A DNA stretch of 64,000 nt from Halovulum dunhuangense (lineage in GTDB: Bacteria; Pseudomonadota; Alphaproteobacteria; Rhodobacterales; Rhodobacteraceae). Made by a program: the position numbers and the translations under genes. Below are positions 52,495-60,698 of the stretch, piece by piece (the first letter of the stretch is position 1; each line of letters opens with the position of its first letter). Below the pieces are notes generated by a model, which was given only the letters and a program-made list of their open reading frames with translations, did not search any database and was not told the DNA's origin. The DNA lies in NCBI RefSeq assembly GCF_013093415.1, contig NZ_JABFBC010000004.1, forward strand, positions 1-64,000, written 5' to 3'.

Positions 52495-52914
52495 GTTCCG
52501 GTCTCCTGGCGGGCCGCGTTCGCTGTGGCCAGGCCGTGGACCTGACACGATCATGGCCGCCCGGCCGACGGGCCTGCCGGTTTCGGCACCTGGCGTTGCC
52601 CGCGGGCGCCCCTTTCGATTCATTCCCCCGATTTTGTGACTGAGTTCGTTGCCATTGGCAATGGCTGAGTGAATTACTCGGTCATCCGGAATTCAGCCGG
52701 CCGCCAAGGCGGGTCTTTCGCGCAGGCGTTGCCCCGGGCCGCGTGCGGAAAGGGCGGGGATGGCGGCTTCCGGGACCAGCCGAGCCTTGTGCCGGGTGCC
52801 ACCACGCGGCCGGGCGGCAGTTGCCGCGCGCACCCCGCCGGGCTGTCCGGAGGCCGCTGAATTCCCGGAACGCGGACCGGACGAGCCTGAACACCCGCAC
52901 CCGCCGCCGGGGGT
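52495..52914. other. Gap between nsrR-like and bfd genes
   Basis: Four hundred and twenty bases with no convincing gene. The bfd promoter must lie here. A short palindrome at 52651-52665 is listed separately, and the right half is GC-rich and featureless. Confidence 0.5.
52651..52665. promoter_or_regulatory. Palindrome upstream of bfd-bfr
   Basis: GCCATTG-G-CAATGGC is a perfect 15-base palindrome in an AT-richer stretch about 160 bases before the bfd start. It could be a site for an iron-responsive regulator, but it does not clearly match a box I can name. Confidence 0.35.
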
Positions 52915-53328
52915 TCACGCCTCTGCCGGGCGATAGGCGCAATCGGCCAGGGTGCTGCGGTTGAGATCGGCGATGAAGGCGGCCTCTGCATGGGCGAGGC
53001 GCGATATCAGGCGGCAGCGTGGCGTGAGCGTGCAGGTATTGCCGCGGGCCGCGAAGCATTCCACCAGCGCCTGGTCGGCCTCGAGCCGGGCCACCACGTC
53101 GCCGAGGCGGATGTCCCCGGGGCGCTGCGCCAGGATGGCGCCGCCGCCCCCGCCGCGGCGGGTTTCCAGGTAGCCTGCCCCCGCAAGGGTAGAGATCACC
53201 TTTGCCAGATGGTTGCGCGAGACCTTGAATTCGTCGGCAAGCTCGGCGGTGGTGAAGGGGCGGTCCGGCGCGCCCGCCATGCGCATCAGCACGCGCAGGC
53301 CGTAATCGGTGAAGGAGGTGAGGCGCAA
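52915..53328 (-). CDS. nsrR: Rrf2 family NO-responsive repressor (NsrR-like)
   Basis: The 137-residue protein starts MRLTSFTDYGLRVLMRMA, as in NsrR. It has a winged helix (FTTAELADEFKVSRNHLAKVISTL) and three cysteines, Cys91, Cys99 and Cys105, that would hold an NO-sensitive iron-sulfur cluster. It is divergent from the hemerythrin-DUF2478-nnrS-nnrU genes, which are typical NO-detoxification targets. An inverted repeat at 53372-53394 lies between them. IscR and RirA are the other Rrf2 choices, but the N-terminus and context favour NsrR. Confidence 0.85.
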   Translation of the reverse strand: MRLTSFTDYGLRVLMRMAGAPDRPFTTAELADEFKVSRNHLAKVISTLAGAGYLETRRGGGGGAILAQRPGDIRLGDVVARLEADQALVECFAARGNTCTLTPRCRLISRLAHAEAAFIADLNRSTLADCAYRPAEA

Positions 53329-53371
53329 GGTCGCGGTCCTGATTTGGTAATTGAAGTGCGTATTCGGTCGA

Positions 53372-53394
53372 TGGTATGCGCATTTCAGATACCA
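53372..53394. promoter_or_regulatory. Candidate NsrR operator
   Basis: TGGTAT-N11-ATACCA is a perfect inverted repeat in the 119-base gap between nsrR and the first hemerythrin gene. Two AATTGAAG direct repeats also occur here, one on each side of the inverted repeat (near 53349 and 53394). Confidence 0.5.
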
Positions 53395-53447
53395 ATTGAA
53401 GCCGGCCCGCGCAAGGACCGCGCGGCGCGCCGGGGGAAGGATCGGAC

Positions 53448-53942
53448 ATGAACGACCGCGCAGACGCCGCCGGGGACGCAGACGTGCCGCAGGAAACAGG
53501 CGCCCTGATCGACCACATCCTCACCAGGTACCACGCCATGCACCGGCAGGACCTGGCCCTGCTGGCGCCGCTGGCGGACAGGGTCGAGCAGGTCCATGCC
53601 GACGATCCGGACGCGCCCAAAGGGCTGGCCCGCGCCATCCGGGCCCTGGCCCGGGAAATGGAGGATCACATGGCGAAGGAAGAGATGATCCTGTTTCCCG
53701 CCATGCGCGCCGGCGGTCGGCCCGGCATCGGGCATCCCATCGCGGTGATGCGGGCCGAACATGACGACCACGCCGCGACCATCGCCCTGATCCGCCGGCT
53801 GACCGACGACCTGACGCCGCCGGATCACGCCTGCGGATCCTGGGCCGCGCTTTATGGTGGCACCGCGTCACTGCTGGACGATCTTGCCGCGCATGTCGCG
53901 CTCGAGAACGACGTGCTGTTTCCCCGGTTCGAGACGAGGTAG
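53448..53942 (+). CDS. Hemerythrin-domain protein (RIC/YtfE-like without the ScdA_N domain)
   Basis: The 164-residue protein begins with the hemerythrin part of RIC-type di-iron repair proteins: LIDHILTRYHAMHRQDL, VEQVHADD, DHMAKEEMILFPAM, MRAEHDDHA and HVALENDVLFPRFE, giving the set of His and Glu ligands for two irons. The 60-70 residue ScdA_N domain normally found in front is missing. It probably binds or repairs with iron under nitrosative stress. It is first in the operon facing nsrR and is followed seven bases later by the DUF2478 gene. Confidence 0.85.
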   Translation: MNDRADAAGDADVPQETGALIDHILTRYHAMHRQDLALLAPLADRVEQVHADDPDAPKGLARAIRALAREMEDHMAKEEMILFPAMRAGGRPGIGHPIAVMRAEHDDHAATIALIRRLTDDLTPPDHACGSWAALYGGTASLLDDLAAHVALENDVLFPRFETR

Positions 53943-53949
53943 GGCAGTC

Positions 53950-54483
53950 ATGCGACTTGCAGCCGTCACAAGGCAGGGGCGCGGCGCGACGGACCGTCTG
54001 CTGGGGGCCGTCGCGGACCGGCTGATGCGCGACGGGCTGCGGGTTCTGGGGGCGCTGCGCCCGGTCCGCACGCAGGGCGGCGCGGGACATTGCGACAGCG
54101 ACCTGTGGCTGTTGCCCGACGGGCCGCTGGTGCGCATCACCCAGGATCTGGGCCCCGGCTCCGGCGCGTGCCGGATGGATGCGGGGGCCTTCGAGGCGGC
54201 CGTCGGACAGGTGACGGCCCGCCTGGATGCCGGGCGCGCGGATCTCGTGGTGCTGGGCAAGTTCGGCCTGACCGAGGCCGAGGGACGTGGCTTTCGCACA
54301 TTGATCGCCGCGGCGCTGGGGCAGGGGGTGCCGGTGCTGACCGGTGTCCCCGACACCCACCGCGCGGCCTTCGAGCGGTTCGCCGGGGGCATTGCGACCG
54401 ACCTGCGGCCCGACGCGGACGCGATCCTTGGCTGGTGCCGGTCCGCCGTCGCCGGCGATGCGACCCTCACGATGGAGACGTGA
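53950..54483 (+). CDS. DUF2478 family protein
   Basis: A 177-residue protein of the DUF2478 family. VTRQGRGATDRLLGAVADRLMRDGLRVLGALR resembles a degenerate P-loop. LWLLPDGPLVRITQDLGPGSGACRMDAGAFEAAV, LVVLGKFGLTEAEGRGFRTLI and VPVLTGVPDTHRAAFERFAGG complete the family pattern. Members often sit beside molybdate genes; their function is unknown. Here it lies between two hemerythrin genes, with its stop adjacent to the second start. Nitrate reductase needs a molybdenum cofactor, which may explain the location. Confidence 0.82.
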   Translation: MRLAAVTRQGRGATDRLLGAVADRLMRDGLRVLGALRPVRTQGGAGHCDSDLWLLPDGPLVRITQDLGPGSGACRMDAGAFEAAVGQVTARLDAGRADLVVLGKFGLTEAEGRGFRTLIAAALGQGVPVLTGVPDTHRAAFERFAGGIATDLRPDADAILGWCRSAVAGDATLTMET

Positions 54484-54963
54484 ATGCACGACCTTGCGAC
54501 GGACCCGCCGACCGCCTTGCTGATCGATCACATCCGGAACCGGTACCACGACATGTATCGCCGCGACCTGCCGTCGCTGATCGCGCTTGCCCGCAAGGTC
54601 GAGACCGCCCATGCGACCGATCCCGCGACGCCGCACGGCCTGACACATGCGCTGGAGGCGATGATCGCCGATCACGAGGCCCATGCCCGCAGCGAGGAAG
54701 TGCTCGTCCTCGACGCCCTGCGCACATGGCGCGCGGGCCATGCGGCCGACGCGGTCCTGCGGCTGCGCAAGGAGCATGACCGCCAGGAGGCGGCGCTGAA
54801 CCGGATCGCCGCGATCACCCACGGCTTCCGGTTGCCCCGCCATGCCTGCGAGAGTTGGCGACGACTCTATGCGGGGCTTGGCCGGCTGGTCGAGGATCTT
54901 GACGAGCACCTCGACCTCGAGAACGAAATCCTGTTTCCGCGCCTCGAAGAAATGCGCGGCTGA
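54484..54963 (+). CDS. Second hemerythrin-domain protein (RIC-like)
   Basis: A 159-residue paralogue of the 53448 product, sharing LIDHIRNRYHDMYRRDL, VETAHATDP, RLRKEHDRQEA, HACESW and HLDLENEILFPRLEE. The segment that reads HMAKEEMILFP in the first copy is HARSEEVLVLD here, so one loop near the iron site has diverged. It also lacks the ScdA_N domain. The start codon immediately follows the DUF2478 stop. The pair may work as a heteromer or have split roles in iron handling under NO. Confidence 0.82.
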   Translation: MHDLATDPPTALLIDHIRNRYHDMYRRDLPSLIALARKVETAHATDPATPHGLTHALEAMIADHEAHARSEEVLVLDALRTWRAGHAADAVLRLRKEHDRQEAALNRIAAITHGFRLPRHACESWRRLYAGLGRLVEDLDEHLDLENEILFPRLEEMRG

Positions 54964-55047
54964 AAGACGGCTTCCTCCAAGGTGCGGCGCGCTGTCGCCG
55001 GATCGCCAGGACAGCCCCGGCCCCATCCCGCGAAGGAGACGCAGCCC

Positions 55048-56253
55048 ATGACCTCGACCGCCCGACGGATGCGCGCCTGGACCGGCCCCGCGATCCTGAC
55101 CTACGGGTTTCGCCCGTTCTTCCTGGGGGGCGCGGTCTGGGCTGTGCTGGCCATGCTGCTCTGGGTGCCGATGCTGTCGGGGCATGTCGTGCTGCCGACG
55201 GCCTTCGACCCGGTCAGCTGGCATGCCCATGCGTTTCTCTATGGCTATGTCGGCGCTGTCGTCGCGGGTTTCCTGCTGACCGCGGTGCCGAACTGGACCG
55301 GCCGGATGCCCATCACCGGCTGGCCGCTGGGCGCGCTTGCGGGGCTGTGGCTGGCGGGCCGCGTGGTGGTGACGGTGTCGGCGGGCCTGCCGCCGCTTCT
55401 GGTCGCGGGCGTCGACCTGGCCTTTCCGGTGGTCCTGGCCGGGGTGATCGCGCGCGAGATCGTGGCCGGGCGGAACTGGCGCAACCTGATCGTGCTGGCC
55501 ATGCTGGCGGTCCTTGCGCTGGGCAACGCCCTGTTCCACTGGGAGGCGGCGCGGGGCGGGTATGCCGCGCAGGGCTACGGCCTGCGGCTGGGGCTTGCGG
55601 CGACGATCATGATGATCGCCGTGATCGGGGGGCGGATCGTGCCGTCCTTCACCCGCAACTGGCTGGCCCGGCGCGGGCCGGGGCGGCTTCCGGTGGCGCC
55701 GATGCAGCGCGTCGACAAGCTGGCGCTGCTGTCGCTTCTGGTCGCGCTCATGCTGTGGCTTGCGCTGCCGCTGCACGCGGCGACCGGGGTGGCTCTGATC
55801 GTGGCGGGCCTTGTGCAGCTGCTGCGCCTGGCGCGCTGGGCCGGGGACCGGACCCTGGCAGAGCCGCTGGTGACGGTGCTGCACCTGGGCTACGCCTTCG
55901 TGCCGCTCGGCGCGCTGGCCATGGGGGTGGAGATCCTCGTGCCGGGTCCGCTGGGGATCGCGGGGGCGCAGCATCTGTGGATGGGCGGGGCGATCGGGCT
56001 GATGACGCTGGCGGTGATGACGCGGGCGACGCTGGGCCATACCGGGCAGGCGCTGGTCGCGGATGCCGGAACGGTCGCCATCTACCTGGCCCTGGTGGTT
56101 GCGGTCCTGGCCCGGGTCGCGGCGGGTCTGTGGCCGTCGCAGGCGACGCTTCTGCATGGTGTCGCGGGGCTTGCCTGGATCGCGGCCTTCGGCGGGGTTG
56201 CGGCGATCTACGGCCCGCTTCTTCTTTTCGCGGCGCCGGGCAAGCGGATCTGA
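55048..56253 (+). CDS. nnrS: NnrS family heme/copper membrane protein
   Basis: The 401-residue inner-membrane protein has 12 predicted helices and conserved NnrS stretches: YGFRPFFLGGAVWAVL near the N-terminus, WHAHAFLYGYVGAVVAGFLLTAVPNWTGR, GGRIVPSFTRNWL, and MTRATLGHTGQAL. NnrS protects cells from nitrosative stress and is induced with denitrification genes. It starts after a GAAGGAGACG ribosome site, 84 bases after the second hemerythrin gene, and is probably in the same operon. Confidence 0.95.
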   Translation: MTSTARRMRAWTGPAILTYGFRPFFLGGAVWAVLAMLLWVPMLSGHVVLPTAFDPVSWHAHAFLYGYVGAVVAGFLLTAVPNWTGRMPITGWPLGALAGLWLAGRVVVTVSAGLPPLLVAGVDLAFPVVLAGVIAREIVAGRNWRNLIVLAMLAVLALGNALFHWEAARGGYAAQGYGLRLGLAATIMMIAVIGGRIVPSFTRNWLARRGPGRLPVAPMQRVDKLALLSLLVALMLWLALPLHAATGVALIVAGLVQLLRLARWAGDRTLAEPLVTVLHLGYAFVPLGALAMGVEILVPGPLGIAGAQHLWMGGAIGLMTLAVMTRATLGHTGQALVADAGTVAIYLALVVAVLARVAAGLWPSQATLLHGVAGLAWIAAFGGVAAIYGPLLLFAAPGKRI

Positions 56254-56263
56254 GGGGCTGGCC

Positions 56264-56932
56264 ATGGGATGGGCCGAATACGCGCTGGCCTTCGCGGCGT
56301 TCTTCGCGACGCATTCGCTGCCGGTCCGCCCGCCCCTGCGCCCGCGGCTGGTGGCGCGGCTGGGGGCGGTGGGCTTCGGCGTCGCCTATTCGGCGCTGTC
56401 GCTGGGCGTGCTGGCATGGCTCATCGGCGCGGCGGGACGCGCGCCGCATGTCCCGCTGTGGGACTGGGCGCCGTGGCAGAACCACCTTGTGCTGAGCGTC
56501 ATGCTGCCGGTCTGCCTGATCCTGGCGCTGGCCATCGCGCGCCCGAACCCGTTCTCATTCGGAGGCGCGCGGAACGACCGCTTCGATCCCGCGCGCCCCG
56601 GCATCGTGCGGCTGACGCGGCACCCGCTGCTGCTGGCGCTCGCGCTCTGGGCCGCGGCGCATCTGTCGGCCAATGGCGATCTGGCGCATGTCATCCTGTT
56701 CGGCACCTTCGCGGGGTTCGCCGTGTTCGGCATGCGGCTGGTCGACCGCCGCCGCCGGCGCGAGATGGGCGCGGCGTGGGACCGTCTCGACAGTGCCCGG
56801 CGGCGGGCGCGGCTTCTGCCCCCGCCCGTCTCATGGGGGGGCGCGGCGATCCGGCTGGCGCTGGGCATCGCACTTCATGCGGGGCTTGTCTGGCTGCATC
56901 CCTGGCTGTTCGGGGTCAGCCCGCTGACCTGA
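56264..56932 (+). CDS. nnrU: NnrU family membrane protein
   Basis: A 222-residue inner-membrane protein with about six helices that matches NnrU: AEYALAFAAFFATHSLPVRPPLRPRL at the start, WAPWQNHLVLSVMLP, and the conserved RLTRHPLLLALALWAAAHLSANGD. NnrU is related to isoprenylcysteine methyltransferase-like NnrU/MddA proteins and is required for nitrite and NO reductase activity in some rhodobacters. It starts ten bases after nnrS and ends this operon. Confidence 0.9.
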   Translation: MGWAEYALAFAAFFATHSLPVRPPLRPRLVARLGAVGFGVAYSALSLGVLAWLIGAAGRAPHVPLWDWAPWQNHLVLSVMLPVCLILALAIARPNPFSFGGARNDRFDPARPGIVRLTRHPLLLALALWAAAHLSANGDLAHVILFGTFAGFAVFGMRLVDRRRRREMGAAWDRLDSARRRARLLPPPVSWGGAAIRLALGIALHAGLVWLHPWLFGVSPLT

Positions 56933-56953
56933 GCCGGGAGTGCCTGCGCCGGC

Positions 56954-57652
56954 TCAGCTTGCGGCGTCGTCGATCAGCGGGTTGGGCCTGGCATAGCGTT
57001 CGAGTTTCGATCGGTCCTCGATGCGGATCCGTGCCCCCTCGGCCAGGACGCCGTGGGATTGCAGGCCCCGGAACGCGCGGCTCAGATGTTCCGGCGTGAC
57101 GCCAAGCACCGAGGCGAGCCTGCGCTTTTCCATGCCCAGATGGAATTCCGCCTGGCCGCCCGTGCGCAGCTGCGCGCGCAGCAGGTAATTCGCTAGCCGC
57201 TCGGTCGAGCTGCGCAGCTTGAGATCCTTCTGCGCCTTGATCACCGAGCGATAGCATTGCGCCAGTTCGCTGACGATCGCCCGGGCGAACCCGTCATCGA
57301 CGCCGAAGACGGTTCTCACCTCCTCGCTGGGGATGAGCGCGATGCGGCTTTTCTCCAGCGTGCGCGCCGACATCAGATAGGGCGCGTCGCGGATCGTCGC
57401 GGCAAGGATGAAGGTCGAGATCGGGCGCACCGTCGCCATGCTGGTTTCCCGCCCGTTCCAGATCGAGAACAGGTCCACCGCCCCCGAAAGGACGATATGC
57501 AGGAAGTCGCTGGGATCGCCCTCGGTGATCAGTTCGACCTGCGGCGGAAAGGTCTGCACGAAGGCACAGCGCATGAGCGCCGCGAAATGATCGTCCGCCA
57601 TGGCCTCGAAAAGGTGAAGCTGCCGCAGATCCTGATAACTCGAATCGGCCAT
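56954..57652 (-). CDS. narR: Crp/Fnr family regulator without cluster cysteines (NarR-like)
   Basis: The 232-residue protein has a cyclic-nucleotide-like beta-roll domain (about 15-125), a dimer helix, and a Crp-type helix-turn-helix at 172-205 (RLASVLGVTPEHLSRAFRGLQSHGV). It has only two cysteines and so cannot hold the Fnr [4Fe-4S] cluster. This fits NarR of Paracoccus, which controls narKGHJI in response to nitrate or nitrite, and the gene lies in the same place, divergent from narK. It may also regulate itself: a perfect Fnr box lies 50 bases upstream of its ATG. A Dnr/Nnr-type NO sensor is the alternative. Confidence 0.8.
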   Translation of the reverse strand: MADSSYQDLRQLHLFEAMADDHFAALMRCAFVQTFPPQVELITEGDPSDFLHIVLSGAVDLFSIWNGRETSMATVRPISTFILAATIRDAPYLMSARTLEKSRIALIPSEEVRTVFGVDDGFARAIVSELAQCYRSVIKAQKDLKLRSSTERLANYLLRAQLRTGGQAEFHLGMEKRRLASVLGVTPEHLSRAFRGLQSHGVLAEGARIRIEDRSKLERYARPNPLIDDAAS

Positions 57653-57701
57653 CCGTTACCTCGTCGGGACACTGCCGGGGGCGCCACTATGGCGGATGTG
57701 C

Positions 57702-57715
57702 TTGATGAACATCAA
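57702..57715. promoter_or_regulatory. Perfect Fnr box, narR side
   Basis: TTGAT-GAAC-ATCAA is an exact match to the Fnr consensus and lies 50 bases upstream of the narR start codon. It probably controls narR and may contribute to narK expression. Confidence 0.8.
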
Positions 57716-57814
57716 GCCCGGGAAGGACATTCGTCCGGGCGGTCTTGACATGCGTTTCCGCGGATCCGACTAATATCAATAACCCCTTATATTTAAATGA
57801 TATTCCCGGCTTTC

Positions 57815-57828
57815 ATGATCCAGATCAA
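57815..57828. promoter_or_regulatory. Fnr-like box upstream of narK
   Basis: ATGAT-CCAG-ATCAA has one mismatch to the Fnr consensus. A TAGGTC element at 57851-57856 is spaced as a -10 box would be if this site is centred near -41.5, the usual activating position. The narK start is at 57911. Confidence 0.65.
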
Positions 57829-57910
57829 GTTTTGGGCCCGGGCTGCTCCGTAGGTCTGGCGTCAATCCCCGATAGGGGAGCAACACGCCACTCCTGCAGG
57901 AGAACCTGCC

Positions 57911-60634
57911 ATGCAGACCGCAGTCACGGCCACGCGCGCGGCGCAGAACCGCGCCCTTGGCCTGAGCACCGTCGCCTTTACCGCCTGCTTCGCGGTCTGG
58001 ACGATCTTTTCGATCATCGGCGTCGCCATCAAGGACGAGCTGGGCCTGACCGACACCCAGTTCGGGCTTCTGGTGGCCACACCGATCCTGACCGGCTCGA
58101 TCAGCCGGCTGTTTCTCGGCGTCTGGACCGAGAAATACGGCGGGCGGCTGGTTTTCTCGGCGCAGATGCTGCTGACCGCGCTGGCCACCTGGGCGCTGAC
58201 GCTTGCGGACAGCTACCCGATGTATCTGCTGGCCGCCCTCGGCGTGGGGCTTGCCGGCGGATCGTTCATCATCGGCGTCGCCTATGTCAGCCGGTGGTAC
58301 GATGCGGGCCGGCAGGGAACCGCGCTGGGGATCTTCGGCGCGGGCAATGTGGGCGCCGCGGTCACCAAGTTCGTCGCCCCCTTCGTCATGGTCGCCTATG
58401 GCTGGCACGGCGTCGCATACGCCTGGGCGGCGGGGCTTGCCACCATCGGCATCCTGTTCTTCCTGCTGGCCAAGGACGATCCCGCGCTGGTCGAACGCAG
58501 GCAGAAGGGGATCCGCGCGCCATCGCTCTCCGAGCAGTTCGCGCCGCTGAGGAACCTCCAGGTCTGGCGCTTCTCGCTCTATTATTTCTTCGTCTTCGGC
58601 GCCTTCGTCGCCCTTGCGCTGTGGCTGCCGCACTACCTGATCGACGTCTACGGCGTCGATGTGAAGACGGCAGGCATGGCCGCCGCCTCGTTCAGCCTGT
58701 CGGCCAGCCTGTTCCGCGCCTATGGCGGGCATCTGAGCGACAAGTTCGGCGCACGCCAGGTCATGTACTGGACCTTCGGCTTTTCGCTGCTGTTCCTGTT
58801 CATGCTGTCCTACCCGCCCACGGACTACGTCATCCAGGGCAAGAACGGGCCGATCGCCTTCGCGACGTCCATGGGGCTGTGGCCCTTCATCGCGACGCTG
58901 TTCGCGCTGGGCTTCTTCATGAGCCTGGGCAAGGCCGCGGTGTTCAAGCACATCCCCGTCTACTACCCGAACCATGTCGGCGCCGTGGGCGGCCTGGTGG
59001 GCATGATCGGGGGGCTTGGCGGCTTCGTGCTGCCCATCGTGTTCGGCGCCGCGCTCGACCTGACCGGGATCTACACCTCCTGCTTCGCGATCCTGTTCTG
59101 CCTTGTCGCCGTGGCCCTGACCTGGATGCACCTGGCGATCCGCGCGATGGAACGCAAGGTGCGCGGCCCGGAACTGGAACTGCTGCCGGCCCTGCCCGAG
59201 ATGCAGGAGATCCACGTCCCCGGCAAGACCGACATGCCGCGCGTGCTGGAGGACTGGCGCCCCGAGGACCGCACATTCTGGGAAGAGACCGGGCGTGCCG
59301 TGGCGCGGCGCAACCTGTGGATCTCGATCCCGGCGCTGCTGCTGGCCTTCTCGGTCTGGATGGTCTGGTCGATGGTCGTGGCGCGGCTGCCCGCGATCGG
59401 GTTCGACTTCAGCTCGGACCAGCTGTTCTGGCTGGCCTCGCTGCCGGCGCTGTCGGGGGCGACGCTGCGCATCTTCTACGGGTTCATGGTGCCGATCTTC
59501 GGCGGCCGGCTGTGGACGACGCTTTCGACCGCCTCGCTGCTTCTGCCGGCCATCGGCATCGGCTACGCGGTGCAGAACCCCGAGACGCCCTACCTGATCT
59601 TCCTGACGCTTGCGCTGCTGTGCGGGCTTGGCGGGGCGAACTTCGCCTCCTCCATGGCCAATATCGGCTATTTCTTCCCCAAGGCGGAAAAGGGCAATGC
59701 ACTCGCGCTCAATGCCGGGCTCGGCAACCTGGGCGTCAGCGTGATGCAGTTCCTCGTGCCGGTCGTCATCACCATGGGCGTCTTCGGCGCCATGGGCGGC
59801 GCGCCGCAGGCGCTTTCCGACGGCGGGCAGCTGTGGATGCAGAACGCGGGCTTCATCTGGGTGCCGTTCATCCTGGTGGCCACGATCGCGGCCTGGGTCG
59901 GCATGAACGACATCGCCGACGCAAAGGCCAGCTTCGCCCAGCAATCGGTGATCTTCGGGCGCACCCACAACTGGCTGATGTGCGTGCTCTATATCGGGAC
60001 ATTCGGCAGCTTCATCGGCTATTCGGCGGGTTTCCCGCTGCTGAGCCGGATCGCCTTCCCGGACATCAACGCCCTGCAATACGTCTTTCTCGGCCCCCTG
60101 ATCGGCGCGCTGTCCCGCGCCGGCACCGGCTGGCTTGCGGACAGGCATGGCGGCGGGCGCGTCACCTTCTGGGTCTTCGCCGGCATGATCGTCTCGGTTC
60201 TCGCGGTGATCCTGTCGCTTCAGGCGGGCAGCTTCGCCGGGTTCTTCGCGGGCTTCATGGCGCTGTTCTTCTTCACCGGGGTTGGCAACGCATCCACCTT
60301 CCAGATGATCCCGGTGATCATGGGCCGCGAGGTGCCGCGCCTGATGCCGCATCTGACCGGGGCCGACCGCGCGCGCCAGATCGCGATGGAATCGGGCGGG
60401 ATCGTCGCCTTTACCAGCGCGATCGGGGCCTATGGCGGGTTCTTCATCCCCAAGGCCTACGGCTCGTCCATCGCGATGACCGGCAGCCCGATCGGCGCGC
60501 TCTGGGTGTTCCTCGCCTTCTACGTCCTCTGCCTTGCGATCACCTGGCTCGTCTACACGCGGCCCGGCGGATTGCTCCACGCCATCGAACACGGCCGGCC
60601 GCTGGCCAGCGCCGCAGCCGGGCCCGCCCGATGA
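57911..60634 (+). CDS. narK: Fused NarK1-NarK2 nitrate/nitrite transporter
   Basis: A 907-residue protein of two MFS units. The first (about 12-420) has GLAGGSFIIGVAYVSRWYDAGRQGTALGIFGAGNVG and fits the NarK1 proton-linked nitrate importer. A soluble linker (about 420-475, rich in Glu/Pro) leads to the second (about 480-900), with GGANFASSMANIGYFFPKAEKGNALALNAGLGNLG, the signature of NarK2-type nitrate/nitrite exchangers. Such fusions are known in Paracoccus and relatives. GGAG precedes the ATG. Two Fnr-type boxes lie upstream, and narG follows after 64 bases, so narKGHJI is probably one operon. Confidence 0.95.
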   Translation: MQTAVTATRAAQNRALGLSTVAFTACFAVWTIFSIIGVAIKDELGLTDTQFGLLVATPILTGSISRLFLGVWTEKYGGRLVFSAQMLLTALATWALTLADSYPMYLLAALGVGLAGGSFIIGVAYVSRWYDAGRQGTALGIFGAGNVGAAVTKFVAPFVMVAYGWHGVAYAWAAGLATIGILFFLLAKDDPALVERRQKGIRAPSLSEQFAPLRNLQVWRFSLYYFFVFGAFVALALWLPHYLIDVYGVDVKTAGMAAASFSLSASLFRAYGGHLSDKFGARQVMYWTFGFSLLFLFMLSYPPTDYVIQGKNGPIAFATSMGLWPFIATLFALGFFMSLGKAAVFKHIPVYYPNHVGAVGGLVGMIGGLGGFVLPIVFGAALDLTGIYTSCFAILFCLVAVALTWMHLAIRAMERKVRGPELELLPALPEMQEIHVPGKTDMPRVLEDWRPEDRTFWEETGRAVARRNLWISIPALLLAFSVWMVWSMVVARLPAIGFDFSSDQLFWLASLPALSGATLRIFYGFMVPIFGGRLWTTLSTASLLLPAIGIGYAVQNPETPYLIFLTLALLCGLGGANFASSMANIGYFFPKAEKGNALALNAGLGNLGVSVMQFLVPVVITMGVFGAMGGAPQALSDGGQLWMQNAGFIWVPFILVATIAAWVGMNDIADAKASFAQQSVIFGRTHNWLMCVLYIGTFGSFIGYSAGFPLLSRIAFPDINALQYVFLGPLIGALSRAGTGWLADRHGGGRVTFWVFAGMIVSVLAVILSLQAGSFAGFFAGFMALFFFTGVGNASTFQMIPVIMGREVPRLMPHLTGADRARQIAMESGGIVAFTSAIGAYGGFFIPKAYGSSIAMTGSPIGALWVFLAFYVLCLAITWLVYTRPGGLLHAIEHGRPLASAAAGPAR

Positions 60635-60698
60635 CCCGGCCGAATACCCGCGCGGCGCAGTCCGCCGCCCGGACCCTGACAACCGAAAGGAAAGCCAG

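Noticed and set aside
52669-52860. A 63-codon frame in the gap upstream of bfd
   Set aside because: No ribosome site and a low-information Gly/Arg/Pro-rich product; no sign of coding constraint.
53521-56265. A 914-codon minus-strand frame across the hemerythrin-nnrS region
   Set aside because: It covers four real genes on the plus strand and its composition (Arg/Gln/His/Pro-rich) is that of a shadow frame.
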